Source: Heterocephalus glaber
Taxonomy: Eukaryota > Chordata > Mammalia > Rodentia > Bathyergidae
Length of the DNA: 64,000 nucleotides
NCBI RefSeq assembly: GCF_000247695.1
Contig: NW_004624784.1
Coordinates: forward strand, 6,185,934 to 6,249,933
Reading direction: 5' to 3'
Below are positions 21,702 through 33,109 of the stretch, piece after piece. The position numbers were made by a program, and so were the translations under genes. How positions within the stretch are numbered: the stretch's first letter is position 1; every line of letters starts with the position of its first letter. Under the pieces are notes generated by a model. It made no database searches. It saw only the letters and a program-made list of their open reading frames with translations, and had not been told where the DNA came from.

Positions 21702-23030
21702 GTTTTCATTATAAAATGAAACTCTGAAGATGTCTACAGAGTTGACTTCTTTTTAAATTTTTCCATTTAAATCTCATTTCATGCTCAGTGGAAACACCAA
21801 TCCTGCCCTCACTGGACTAGCTGAGTAATGTGATTTGCCAGGACATTTCCCATGGCTACACCAGCTCTAAGCTAGTTCTCTATTACTCCTATTGATTCCA
21901 CTAGCTGCCCAGTGTCCTCTTCATTACGCACTCATTTCTGACTTTTTTATTACCCATAACATTTGGAAACTGATAACATAACACTGTAAAATTAGCAAAT
22001 GTCTTTAAAATTTTTAATATCTAATTTGAATAAAATATGAATTCCAACTTCACTCAATCAAAAAAGTAAAGTTTCTTTTAGAAAAAAGAATGTTGCTGAA
22101 TCCCAATCTCATAATTCATCATTTAATCATCTCCACTATTGAGATTTCTAATAGGACATTTTATGTTTCTCTTCCATTGTTTCTGATTATTGGAAAGCCC
22201 ATGCCTCACTTTGCTAAAGGAATTTTGTCCTGTTGCTGTTAGCTTGTTCCTTATAACATTCTTCATCTTCAAATTTGTTTCTGGGGAAATTTCTTCTGGT
22301 TCACTAAAAGCTGCTGCTACTTAAAGTATGTTGGGAGCTGAAGAAAAAGTGGAGACCTCATAGTGAATTCCACAAGGACTTCCAGTTTGGATTTATCACA
22401 GCCAGACAAAAAGGAGCCATTAGTCATATCTGTCACACTAAGATTAAGAAGCCTAAGGACTCTGTTTTTACTTGCACCCAACACAAGATGAAGGATGCAG
22501 GTGGTAAAAGAACTGAAGAGACAGCACCAACTTATTACCAAAAGAGCCCCCAAAACTTAAAAGCTAGTATTTTACTTCTGAAAATGATTTGGTCAGTATT
22601 TCTTGTAGAAGAAAGATGTTTCCAAACTAGTATAAAGTTTAAGTTCCATGATGTAGTACATGAGAAACTACAGGGTCATAGGAATAAGCTTTCCTTTCAG
22701 CAGGAGATGCTCATGGCCACCTCATCAAATCTTTGAAAATACTATCTTTGTGAAAATAATAGCTCTGTCCTTAGTGTGTTTCACTTTTTAACACTGATTT
22801 TTATTTAATTAATCTGGATTATATAGATACAACACAGAGAACTATTTAAATGGGTGACATTATAGTGTAATGCTAAGAAAAATGTTAGCAAGATCCAAGT
22901 ATGCCTGGCATACATAAGGTACAAATTAAATTTTATGTTTCTTGTCATAAACATACATCTAAAGAACTAAATGACTCATCTCAAGGAATACATTGAGATG
23001 AGTGGAGAACTAAATATTATTTAAGACTAA
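21702..23030. other. Non-coding sequence, no recognised feature
   Basis: No repeat or gene was named. Frames at 22317-22553 (minus) and 22488-22736 (plus) are short and lack motifs. Confidence 0.4.
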
Positions 23031-23034
23031 TTGT

Positions 23035-23265
23035 TACCTCTTTCATCAGAAAGCTTTCTCAGTTCTTCCGAGGCTAGGTTGGACTCTTTTTCTTTGTGTT
23101 TCTGTAACATACTGTTATCTTTGGGGGGAAAAAGATGTATATTTATCTATTTATGTGTCTGACTTCTCCCTAAGACTGAGAATTTAGGGCTTACCTGTCA
23201 CAATGACAATGCCTAGTACACAGACTGGACTCAATCACCCTTTAATGACTGACTGAATGTAATCA
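23035..23265 (+). repeat. L2 LINE 3' end
   Basis: TCAGAAAGCTTTCTCAGTTCTTCC, then CTGACTTCTCCCTAAGACTGAGAATTTAGGGC, then CAATGCCTAGTACACAGACTGGACTCAAT and ACTGACTGAATG follow the L2 3' end in order. Confidence 0.65.
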
Positions 23266-23319
23266 AGAACTGAGTGTATCACACCCAAGGAGCTGTGCAT
23301 GGTTAATTTCACTGTGGCA

Positions 23320-23560
23320 CTCATTTATTTCAAAAGGTATAGAGAGTGTTCATCATTCATGGATGGTACCATAGGCCATGCTAGGGAGCTTGGGTTTTAT
23401 CCTAAGACCAATAATTTTTCTCCAGCAGAATGGAATAATGATCACATTAGTAATTTTGAAAATCTTCTTGGGTTGCAGTACAGAGAAGAAATAAAAGGAG
23501 CAGAGAGACTAGTTAGTTGCCTTAATACCTCAGTATTAAGAAAACAGAACCAAGAAAGAA
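23320..23560 (+). repeat. Old repeat trace (L2-associated type)
   Basis: CATAGGCCATGCTAGGGAGCTTGGGTTTTATCCTAAGACCAA followed by AGCAGAATGGAATAATGATCAC recalls the 'taggccatggtaaggagtttggattttattctaagtgcaatggg' block of an old mammalian repeat. The 88-codon frame across it is a by-product. Confidence 0.45.
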
Positions 23561-24195
23561 AATAGAACCAATGTGATAAAGTCAATAAGAGAAAGAGATA
23601 AATTTCAGAGATATTGAAGAAGCGTATTTGACAGAATTTGGTAACCAAGTAAATATTAGGGGAAGGTGAAATAAAAAATGGCAGTTTCAAGCTTGGGAAA
23701 CTGAGTGAACAGTAGAGAAAGAAGAGAACATGCCTGTTTAAGAGAAAAGGTTTCCAGTTTAGAGTCATCAAGTTTGAGGAGCATCATAGAGATTCAAGTA
23801 AACATATCCACCAGACTGTTGCATATCTACAGCTACAGATCTCAGACTTATCAAACTAAATTCTACTTTCTGTTCGAGAAGTTGAAAATTATGATACTCT
23901 GAGATACTATGAAATATCAAAAAACCAAATTTACACATAATACAGATCTAAAACCAAAATAGCTATTGGTAATATTAAAATAATATCCAACATAAAAGGC
24001 TCCTAAATACATACATGGGAAAAGGAATATATTTTTCTACCTATCAGCTCATTTTTTTCCATGAAATCCCATAACACCACTATACTAAAAGTGTCAGGAT
24101 GCTTGACATTACTTTAGAAATGTAATTAAGTTAGTGCATGTTAACTAAAAGAATGTTAGAAGCCGAGAATTACAATGTTATCTGATAATAATCAA

Positions 24196-24402
24196 GCCAG
24201 GCACAAGGACACATGGCTGTAATCCCAGCTACTGTACTTGGAAGGCTGAGGCAGAAGGATTGTAAGTTTGAGGCCTGCCTGGACAACTTAGCAAGATATT
24301 ACCTCAAAATAAAATTTAAAAAGTGCTGAGGATGTAGCTCAGTGATAGTGTTCTTCTCTAGTATGCTGGAGGACCTAGGTTCAATCCTCATTACTGAAAA
24401 AT
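24196..24402 (+). mobile_element. B1-ID composite SINE (dimer)
   Basis: The left half is a B1-like monomer (GCCAGGCACAAGGACACATGGCTGTAATCCCAGC, GGCTGAGGCAGAAGGATTG, CCTGGACAACTTAGCAAG). A short A-rich linker (AAAATAAAATTTAAAAA) joins it to an ID-like half, GTGCTGAGGATGTAGCTCAGTGATAG...CTAGGTTCAATCCTCATTACTG. B1-ID dimers of this order are known from several non-murid rodent lineages (MEN in squirrels, B1-dID in others). The ID half is closer to tRNA-Ala than the young ID copies in this window. Confidence 0.8.
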
Positions 24403-24627
24403 ATGAATCATGTAATAAAAGACTATTTAGATATCAGACCATAGAAAAATATGTTGTCAAAAATAACCTAGCAGTGTGACCTACCATTCTTCTTTAAAAT
24501 CAAATTTGTCAGAAAAAGCTTCTGCAGAAAAATTTGAAGTCTGCAACATTACTAAAAAGGTACCACAATCTTTATTTTCTATAATTGTTTTTTAGGTTTT
24601 AATGTGCTTAAACAATTAAAAATAATG

Positions 24628-25165
24628 AAATGTTTCCATTTAACCCAGCTGTTCCCCTTCTAGGTAGCTTCCCAAAAGAGTTAAATAAATCATATTACAA
24701 TTATACACATATACCCATGTTTATAGCAGCACAAGTCATAATAGCTAAATTTTGGAAGTGGCCTGTATGTCCATAAGCAAATGAATGGTTAATAAAAATG
24801 TGGTATTTATACATAATGGATACTGCTCTGCCATAAAAAGGATAAATTTTAGTCATTTGTAGAAAAATGGATGCACTATAAGACCATAATGTTAAGTGAA
24901 ATAAATCAGACAGAAGTTTAAATATCACAGTTTTTCTCCTATAAGAAAACCAAAATAAAAATAAAGAGCAAAAAACAAGTTAATAGAAATGGGGACGTAG
25001 ATCTTTTGGAAAAGGGAAGGGGATCAAGAGATGCAGGGAGGGAGGAGGAATGGAGAGGAGAAAATGATGAAAAAAAGGATTAAAATGTGTTTATCATACC
25101 AACTCCCTACAATAAATGTACTCATTACATACCACAAACATGTACTAATAAAAATTAAAAATTTA
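24628..25165 (+). mobile_element. 5'-truncated L1 3' end
   Basis: AACCCAGCTGTTCCCCTTCTAGGTAGC, TTTATAGCAGCACAAGTCATAATAGC, GTTAAGTGAAATAAATCAGACAG and a GGGAAGGGG / GGGAGGGAGGAGG polypurine tract are the C-terminal ORF2 and 3' untranslated parts of L1. The tail differs from the L1 at 20485-21688, so it belongs to another subfamily. No TSD was identified. Confidence 0.85.
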
Positions 25166-25520
25166 AAGGATAAAAAATAGTGTCAGGATGCTAATATTGA
25201 ACTCAATTTTTAAAAAAAATATTCTAAGATAAACAGATGTTAAGAGAACGTGTCTGTATTTCCAAATGCCAAATGATAATATCTTACCTTGTGACTACCC
25301 TCACTTCTTTTGTTTATCTTAATAGTCTAGTAACTCTAAAAGCATCCAAGCCAACTAGTAGCTCTTTTGAACGTTGGTTTTAAGAGTACTTCAAAAGAAA
25401 AGGTGCTAAAAGGTTTTTTTTCCCTAGAGTTCATTCTCTTTATGCTACTTGTGAAAAGAGCCTCTGTTAAGACTATATATGATATCATGCCAACATTACT
25501 ATCCCATGTGTAGTAGCAGG

Positions 25521-25617
25521 CAGTAGAGCAGCGATGGCAAACCTATAGCACGTGTGCCACGGTGGGCTGTTTGCTATCATTGAAATCTCTAAAAGGTTCA
25601 CCATCACTGCAATAGAG
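25521..25617 (+). mobile_element. hAT-type MITE, copy 3, with 8-bp TSD
   Basis: The 81-bp element (25529-25609) begins CAGCGATGGCAAACCTATAG and ends AAGGTTCACCATCACTG. Flanks CAGTAGAG (25521-25528) and CAATAGAG (25610-25617) form an 8-bp TSD with one mismatch. It is the clearest of the three copies and the best model of the family: inverted ends of about 15 bp around a core containing GCACGTGTGCCAC and GGGCTGTTTG. No coding capacity. Confidence 0.85.
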
Positions 25618-25754
25618 TCTCACCAATCATTGCAACTTATCAAAAGATAGATTGTCTAAATTTGTTTGTGTGGGACTGATATAATCACAAGAGTCCTTAG
25701 AAGAGGAGAATCAAGAGGGTCAGAATTGAAAAGTACATGCTCTATCACTAAATG

Positions 25755-25990
25755 TCTTATCATTCATTCTTTCTTCTAGTCATCTATTAAGCACCACTAT
25801 GTCCTTTGTGGTAGATACAAAAGAATTAAATTATACAATATAATGATGATACTTATATGAGTCTTAAAAATTAATAGGAAAGACAATTATTAAAATTGAT
25901 AGGAAAAGAAAATACTATGGTTTTTCAGAGTTCTTTACAGAAGGAAAGAGAGAAAGAGAGCAAAAGGGTGGGGGGAATGTGAGCGAGATT
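25755..25990 (-). repeat. L2-like fragment, antisense
   Basis: ATTCATTCTTTCTTCTAGTCATCTATTAAGCACCACTATGTCC begins the block in the manner of antisense L2 ('attcattcattcaacaaatatttattgagcacctactatgt'). The rest is AT-rich and diverged. Confidence 0.45.
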
Positions 25991-26689
25991 ACCTAGGCCA
26001 CTTAAAGTCCCACAACTCATAAAAAGTGAAAATTAATTTGCATTTTGGCTTCATTGTTACCAATCTTTTATTTATGGCCAAGTATATACATACATTGTTC
26101 ATGATACATATTGTTTCCATACATAGTATAAAACATAAGGATTTATAGCACATAATGTTGAGGTTAACTAATAAAATGAACAATCAAAGAAAGCCCCCTT
26201 AAGCTTGCTCACACTCTGGGTAATACCTAAGCTAGATCCCTCAGGGTGCATAGCAGGTAATAAGGCAAAATGGGAAAGAAAGGAAGGCATGTTCTAGATG
26301 GAGAAAAGAGCAGAAACGAAAGTCCCAGCATAGAGGGAACATGGGCCCTTACAGGGAAACAGTAGAACATGACCATTAATGCCCAGGGAGCCAAAGGACA
26401 GAGGTGTACGAAAGAGGTAGGAAAATACTAGGAAGTAGAGGGCCCAAGTAAGCCAACATGACAAGACTTATTTCAAGGACAATATGGAAACCGCTGAAGA
26501 CTTCAACTGGGAATAAATCAAGGTCAAGTTTATGTTTTTTCAAATGTGACTGCAATTATCATGTAGAGACTGGAATGTAAGCAATTAGGTATAAGGAAAA
26601 AAAGCTAGATGATGAATATCGAGCTGAGGAATTCAAGAGGCTTGTTAGTAAGACCTAACTCCCCTACTAAATAATGATAATGCCTATCA

Positions 26690-26870
26690 TTTATTGGGAG
26701 GCTATTGTGTGCCAGGCACTGTTGTAAGGACTTTACCTATAATAACTTATTTATTCCTCCCAGAAACTCACTGAGACAGTCATCATTACTATCCCCATTT
26801 TAAAGAAAAAGAAACAGGCACAAAAAGGTCATGCATTTTGTCCCAAAACATCTAGCTAGACTCATCTCTC
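26690..26870 (-). repeat. MIR SINE, antisense
   Basis: CCTATCATTTATTGGGAGGCTATTGTGTGCCAGGCACTG, then ACTTTACCTATAATAACTTATTTATTCCTCCCAG, then CATTACTATCCCCATTTTAAAG and CATCTAGCTAG follow the MIR consensus end to end. This is the best-preserved MIR here. Confidence 0.85.
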
Positions 26871-26874
26871 ACTC

Positions 26875-28735
26875 CAATTTTATCTCATACCACTTCCACA
26901 TTATATTTTAATGGCGTCAGAGTGTTTCTGTTCAACCACAATGCCATGCTGCTTCTAGTGACCTACTGAATGCCCCAGGGAAGTAGTAAACCACAGAGCC
27001 TCCCCTGCCAGATGAAGGAACCCAGCTCACTGGGCCACCTCTCTCAACTGAAGGGGTTGAGCCAAACTAGCACTTTACTCCTTCTGGTTCCCATTCTACA
27101 ATTTTGTCTGGAAAACCAAGATTCTTCAGCCTATTCTTTACCCAGGGAGAATATATAGGGCTTGAAGGTGTAGCTGCAGCCCAAGACTATGGATGACCTT
27201 GAGCCTGGCTCATAGACCTAGAGATTTGAGTAGACATTTGCACCCTATGTTTCTCTCTCTGATTGCAAAACCAGCCCCTCTATACCCACTCCACTCTACT
27301 CCCATCCCCAAGACAGCTCACTACCCAACATTCTCCAGGACCTCCTCTTCACTTTAATGAAACCAAAATCTAAACTATTCATGGCTATTTCTGAGTTGCA
27401 AAACCATGAATGACTTTTGTTTTTGTTTTTAGACTTCACATAAGGAACATGTGTTAGTTATTTTAATCAGGGAAATAAAAACATTTCTAAAATGTGTTCT
27501 TAATCAGGTATCTAATTTTTGGCACTCAGTTTCTGAAGATTCAATTCAGTAATTATATTAATCTGGGAGCTCCAAACAATATTTAATTTACAAAAGATCC
27601 AAATTTAAAATAGGCTATGCCATATAGCTTGCAAGTAAGAAATCAATAAAATGACAAAATATTAAAAGTTGAAAGTGTCTTCATAGCATCAGCTCCAGTG
27701 ATTTTCAAACCATGTGCCCATGAATCTTAGGGTTCTGTAGATAAATTCCAGGGTCATAGTAAAAGGTAAAGGGATGACAAAAATGAGTCTGGATCTAGAT
27801 AGCCCACCTTTTCTGCAAACAAACTATCTCTATTTTTTCTTCATAAAAGGAGATTTTCTTGATGCACAATATACCTATAGTCTTCTTTCCATCTCAATTA
27901 CTATCTCTCTATCTGACCATCATCTCTATAAGTAGATTATTGTAATAACTTTATTATCTAGTCTGTTTGCTTCCACACCTGCCTCTCATTCCAATTTCAT
28001 CTCATACCATCCCCTCTTTACTTTGTGCCTACTGTATTCATGTCATATTTGCTTTTTATATATTCTCTAAACATATTTGTATTAGCTAAAATAGAATAGA
28101 ATATGCTGGGGCAATTTAAAAAACCACTCAAAAATATGAGTGGTTCAATTACATGATTATTTCTCACTCATATTGGAGTCTACTATACCCCCCCATAAGA
28201 AGTGACTCAGGCTCATTCCCTTTTAGAACATCTACATGGTCTATATGTTGCATTCATAATATTAAAGGAGGTGGGGGAGGGGCTGCCCAGGCTCAGAAAT
28301 GGAACTGTGGCCAATTGTCAAGAACTCAGTCACAAGACTTCAACTTAAGTGCAAGAAAACTTAGTAGACAATCTTCCATAATGCCTAGAAAAGGGGAAAT
28401 GATACAGAATTTGGTGAAAAGTTGATGAACCACAGGATGGTTTCTATTATTGCAACTCAGCACAATTGCAATTGCTCTTACTTTTTCATAAAATATTCTT
28501 TCCTTAGGCCTTTGGCCATGAGTCTTTCTTTTCTTTCAAGTTTAAGCCATTTTAATCTCTAAGAGACCTTTTCTAATCACCTTGACCAAAGTAGTCTGAT
28601 ATGGCAGAGAATGCTAGTTACCTCTCATTATCCTTTTTCTCTTTCACTTTTGGAGCAAAAAAATCCTTTATGTTTAGCTAAGTGTGTTGTTTCCCAGCTA
28701 GAAAATCTACATTCTCTACTTTTCTTTGCAGCCAG
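26875..28735. other. Non-coding sequence, no recognised gene
   Basis: No exon-like frame was supported. Frames at 26970-27158 and 28153-28425 are short. The latter contains a GGTGGGGGAGGGGC tract. Part of 27960-28040 duplicates text seen at 26870-26900 (TCCAATTT(T/C)ATCTCATACCA), probably by chance in T/C-rich sequence. Confidence 0.4.
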
Positions 28736-28737
28736 AT

Positions 28738-29085
28738 GTATTAGTCAGTTTTCCTGTTGCTGGGAAAAATACCTGACACCAGAAACTTAAAGGAGAGATT
28801 TATTGTGGTTCTGGGTTTTCAGAGGTTTCAGTACATGGTCTGCTGGCTCTAAGGCAGAAACTTCAGGTGAAAATGCATGATAGAGAAGAGCTGCTCAATA
28901 TTGGCATATGGAAAGCAGAGGGCAGAGGAAGAGCACGAGAAAGGAAGAGGCCAGTGACCAGATGTAGTCCCCAAAGTCATACCACCATGACCTACCCAGA
29001 CATACCCAAAAATCTGCTTTACTAACCTTAGAGGCATCTTTCAAGCCAGTCTGGTTGACAATCAAGACTAAGTGTCACACTAGGT
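28738..29085 (-). mobile_element. LTR of the MaLR-like AATAAACC family, antisense
   Basis: TGTATTAGTCAGTTTTCCTGTTGCTGGGAAAAATACCTGACACC, then AGAGATTTATTGTGG and GGTTTTCAGAGGTTTCAGTACATGGTCTGCTGGCTC form the antisense start shared with copies at 31485 and 37382. The sense family carries AATAAACC as poly-A signal. The right part is diverged. Confidence 0.7.
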
Positions 29086-29089
29086 TTGT

Positions 29090-31125
29090 TTTAGGCAATG
29101 AGATTTAAGTGTTATGTAAAAATGTCTAAAAATGGCTTTCATTCACTCTTTCCTCCCTTCTACTGCCTGCCTTGGTGCCGTCTGGATTGATTTCAACAGC
29201 CATCTTGAACTATGAGAGACAACTTTCTATGTAGGGTAGTGTATCAATTCAATGAGTGTGTATCACTGGTGACTTTGTAGTGTCACATAACAGACTCAGA
29301 CTACTTGTCTCAGAATTTCTTGAATGAGAGAAATTAATTTCTGTCTTATAATGCTATTATTTTTGTAAACTTCCAATTTAGTACAATCTCCTTACTATAG
29401 ATAAGGAAACTGAGGTCTTATGACTAAGTGATCATAAAGATGAAAGTCCAGGAAAGAATTCTCTAACTTCTAGTTTAGTACACTTCACATGTCAATCTTA
29501 TCATGAAGATTTCAGTACAAATAAAACCCAAGCCAAACAAAACTATGCCACTTTTATGAGGCAAATGTGTAAGACACACACAGTCCCTGCCCTTGTCATG
29601 ACAAGTGCATAAATAAAGAAATAAAATACAACACAATAAAGAGACATGTATTTTAACACAGAATTATGTGGAGGGTAATTTAATTCTGACTCACAATATC
29701 AAGAAGGCAAAAAAAAAAAATAACATACAGATCAGGTCGTGAAGGGCAAATAGGATTTTTTCCAGATAAGGATAAAAGGTAGGGAGTAAGAGGGATATTC
29801 TACAAAGATTGAACCAGAGTATAGAGGCATGAAAGAACATGGAATGTCCAAGGAGTGATCAGAGCAGAAAAAGCAAAAAGGTAACAAATGAGTGTAGAAA
29901 TTTAGGCTAATAATACACTCTAAAGGTCATGTATACATACACAGGATCCAGTGCCCCAGGAAAAGTCATAACATGGAAGTTCAGTAGATTTATATCCTAA
30001 AAGAAGTCCGCTTTCTATTACTGGGATTGACTCAACTACATACACAGATATTCCTTTCCTTATAATGAGGTTACAACCCTGTTAAACCGCCTATAAGTTT
30101 AAAATATTGCAAATCAAAATGTATTTAATATGTCTAATGCTTCTACACATCCTAGTTTGGCAAGCCAATGAACTATAGAGAATTCTTCTCATGATCAGAG
30201 GAGGCATGGCTTCCTGCCACTACCCAGCAACACAACAGAATATTGTAGAGCATACTGATAGTCCAGAAAAAGATAAAAATTCAAAGCACAATTTCTACTG
30301 AATGCATATGGCTTTTACGCCACTGTAAAATCAAAAACTTAGAAGTTGAACTTTTGTAAGTCAGAGTTCATGGTCCAGAGACCTTGAGGTCTCCACTCAT
30401 CCTGTGAAACTATGTGACTTAAACTAGGCCAATCAGATGCTCCTGCATTGGACCCTGACTCTTGAGGAGAAAACTGAAGACCTCAAACAGCTGTCCCTCT
30501 AGTCATCAGCAGGTCAGGGTCATTTACATAGTGCTCCTGCCACCTTGTTACCCACTTAAACTAACCTCAATGCAACCAGCCCCTGTGCTAGTCTGGCTCT
30601 TATTCATCTTGTCCATTCTCTGAGATTTCACTGTTCTTCTGATATATTTATTTTTGCTTATATGAAACTAAATGGTTTATATAGCTTAAAGAAAACTAAC
30701 ATGTAAGGTATATTACAAGTTAAATTGAATTCTAGAGAAACAATTCTGATAACTAAGTATATTGGAACTAGGACAATAGAGACTGAGGACAGTGAACTAG
30801 TTAGGATGGACTAATCATAGTTTGAATCAGGGAATCATGAACAAGGAGGATAAGACTGGGGTTCCTTCTTGGATTTTCCTTAGCATTTGGTACTCTACAT
30901 CTTAGTTAAAATTTGGCCTCCATGTAATGTGGGTCTTATATGATATTTTAATAGCTATTTTATTGTCTCTATGATAAAGTGAACAGAGGAAGTTTGAAAA
31001 GTTATACAGGTTTTTTAAGGTCATAAAATATGCAGCTTTTCCAAGAACTTGATTTGTTGTACAGCAATTTCCAAACTTATTTGATGATGGAAATTTTCTT
31101 AGGACAACCTCTCCCAAAAATAGTT
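29090..31125. other. Non-coding sequence with weak MIR trace
   Basis: A MIR-like trace lies near 29360-29450 (CTATAGATAAGGAAACTGAGG). Otherwise nothing was named. The minus frame at 30902-31138 is short and without motif. Confidence 0.4.
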
Positions 31126-31128
31126 TTA

Positions 31129-31346
31129 AGCTGGGCATGGTAGCACATGTCTATAATCCTAGTACTCTGAGAGGCTGAGGCAAGAGGAACACAAGTTCAA
31201 GACCAGCCTAAGCAACATATCAGCTTAGCAAAATCCTATCTCTGGATGGATGGATGGATGGATGGATGGGTGGGTAGACAGGTGTGCAGACTGAGGATGT
31301 AGCTCAGTGCAAAGGCTCTGGGTTCAATCCCTAGTACACCAAAAAA
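31129..31346 (+). mobile_element. B1-ID composite SINE with GGAT microsatellite in the linker
   Basis: A B1-like half (CTGGGCATGGTAGCACATGTCTATAATCC, GGCTGAGGCAAGAGGAAC, ACCAGCCTAAGCAAC) is followed by a (GGAT)n tract at 31244-31275, then an ID-like half CAGACTGAGGATGTAGCTCAG...GGGTTCAATCCCTAGTAC. The order matches the dimer at 24196-24402. Its tetranucleotide run replaces the A-rich linker. Confidence 0.82.
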
Positions 31347-31484
31347 TTTTTTAATATAAACATGGATGTAAAGGCAGATGGCCTCTTTGGTTGATTATCA
31401 ATTCAAATTATGTTCCAAGGAGATGGTAGTAGATCAATGGGGCCAACAACTGTAGAATCAAGACTCTATTTTTCTATAAAAATA

Positions 31485-31888
31485 TCTTAGTTACTTTTCT
31501 CTTACTGCTGAGACAAAATACCCTACACCCAAAGGTACGGGGAAAAAGGTTATTTGGCTTACGGTCTGTAGAGGTTTCTGTCAATAATCAGCTGGCTCCT
31601 AGGCAGTGTGGTACCAGCAGAGGGGTGCCACAGAGGAGAAACAGTTAATGGCACCCAAAAGGTAGCAAAAGCAATAAGGGGAATTTAACAGTGTCTTTCT
31701 GCCGCTTTTATCTTTTTCAGATTACCAGGATTAGGGCAGTGCCAAACGAATCACTCACGTGTAGTGGTTTAGTAACCACATTTCCTTACTCCCAGCATCA
31801 CACACTCTAGATTCAGCCACCTCTGAAAAAGAATGCCCCACCTCATCTGCATGAGGCTTTGGGGGCACATCTAAACACAAGCCATAAC
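31485..31888 (-). mobile_element. LTR of the MaLR-like AATAAACC family, antisense
   Basis: About 404 bp that aligns nearly end to end with 37382-37763: TTAGTTACTTTTCTCTTACTGCTGAGACAAAATA at the left, CACGTGTAGTGGTTTAGTAACCACA in the middle and GAGGCTTTGGGGGCACATCTAAACACAAGCCATAACA at the right. On the minus strand it starts TGTTATGGCTTG. No 5-bp TSD could be found. Part of the 145-codon minus frame (31755-32192) runs across it and is not a gene. Confidence 0.8.
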
Positions 31889-31984
31889 AACCAATCTCCC
31901 ACTTCCATGAACAATTATCTTCAGACACCCCCCACCAACAGTTGTTTTGATCTCTGAACATATACATCACAACATACTTAGAAA

Positions 31985-32390
31985 AGTGGAATCTGTCTCC
32001 CCTCTCCTTTAATCTGTGCTGGCCTGTGCCTTGCTTTGTGACCAATAGAATACAGTAGAAGTGATGCACTATGACTTCCAGGTCTTGAACTTCATGCTCT
32101 GGCCATTTCTGTATTCCACTATTGAAGACTAAACCACTAATGTAATGAAGTCCAACTACCTGGCTTGAGACTGCGCCCATGTGCAGAGACACTATTGTAG
32201 AAGAATGAGATAGAGAGAATGTGTGTTTTACCTGTATTCCAGTTCTTCCAGCTTCCCCACCAAGGTAGGAGATTTGGGAGGAAACGCATTCCAGCCAGCA
32301 CTACCTTGGAGCCTGGAGTACATATTTCTGAGAATATATAAGTGGTACTTTCAGCCAGGAGATTTTGAATATTTGAATAGATACAATAAA
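31985..32390 (+). repeat. MLT1-like LTR, diverged
   Basis: TTTGTGACCAATAGAATACAGTAGAAGTGATGCACTATGACTTCCAGGTC is the characteristic MLT1 block ('gtgaccaatagaatgtggcggaagtgacgctgtgccagttcc'). CAGCCAGCACTACC and GATACAATAAATAACTG lie further on in the expected order. Confidence 0.6.
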
Positions 32391-32394
32391 TAAC

Positions 32395-32565
32395 TGCTAT
32401 ACCAGCTCTGTGACCCAGGAAAAGGTACATAGCCTTTCTACGCCTCAACATTTTTACCTGTAAAACATAAAGAATAACTCTTTAAAGGAAGATGAAAAGA
32501 TGAAATGGGATAATATATGTAAAGAGACTATCCAGGGAATTGACAAAGCTAAGTACGTACTGATT
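32395..32565 (+). repeat. MIR SINE
   Basis: GCTATACCAGCTCTGTGACCCAGGAAAAGGTACATAGCC, CTCAACATTTTTACCTGTAAAAC, then GATGAAATGGGATAATATATGTAAAGAG follow the MIR consensus from core to 3' part. Confidence 0.75.
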
Positions 32566-32660
32566 GTGTGTGTATGTATGTGTGTGTGATGCTAGAGATT
32601 AAACCTAGAGCTTGGCATATGCTAGGTAAGTGCTCTACCATTGAGATATATCCCCAGTCT
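32565..32660 (-). mobile_element. ID-type SINE, older tRNA-Ala-like form, minus strand
   Basis: Reverse-complemented, 32588-32659 reads GACTGGGGATATATCTCAATGGTAGAGCAC...CTAGGTTTAATCTCTAGCATC, with GGTAGAGCAC as in tRNA-Ala and classical ID. A (TG)n tract at 32565-32588 takes the place of its tail. It differs from the young ID variant at the anticodon-arm region. Confidence 0.75.
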
Positions 32661-32750
32661 GAATATTATTAAAGGTAAATACTGGAAAAATGCTAGCTAT
32701 TATCATATTCCAATTCCATTATTTCTTCTTAATAATCAAGAATAATGAAT

Positions 32751-32915
32751 ATAGCTGTGTACAGTGGTGCATGCCTGTAACCCCAGTATTTGGGAGGCTG
32801 AGGCAGGAGGATTGCTATGAGTTCAAGGCCAGTCTGTGCTACATAATGAATTCAAGGCCAGCCTAAGAATATATAGCAGGACACTGACTCAAAAACAAAA
32901 CAAAACAAAAACAAA
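32751..32915 (+). mobile_element. B1 SINE with 29-bp internal duplication
   Basis: ACAGTGGTGCATGCCTGTAACCCC, GGGAGGCTGAGGCAGGAGGATTG and two tandem copies of (A/G)(A/T)TTCAAGGCCAG(T/C)CT... mark a full B1. The tail is (CAAAA)n-like. Similar in state to the copies at 13995 and 62963. Confidence 0.88.
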
Positions 32916-33068
32916 TACAGACAATTATGAAGTACATTTCAGAGTATGTTTACCAATGTTAGAAGAAAATAGCTGTCCCCAATATTAATGCTTTCCACTA
33001 GGGAAATTTTTCTCTAAATTCACCTTCTCTCTCATTACAAAGGTGAATGGGCTTGGGTAACTTGGGTA

Positions 33069-33106
33069 ACACACACACACACGCATGCATGCACATACAC
33101 ATACAC
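33069..33106. repeat. (CA)n/(GCAT)n microsatellite
   Basis: A run of AC dinucleotides followed by GCATGCATGCACATACACATACAC. Confidence 0.85.
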
Positions 33107-33109
33107 AAT

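Noticed and set aside
31244..31275. CRISPR-like or satellite array
   Set aside because: Simple GGAT microsatellite within a SINE, with no spacers.
31755..32192. 145-codon minus-strand open frame, the longest in the window
   Set aside because: It spans the edge of an antisense LTR and an MLT1-like repeat on the opposite strand and has no domain. Chance frame.
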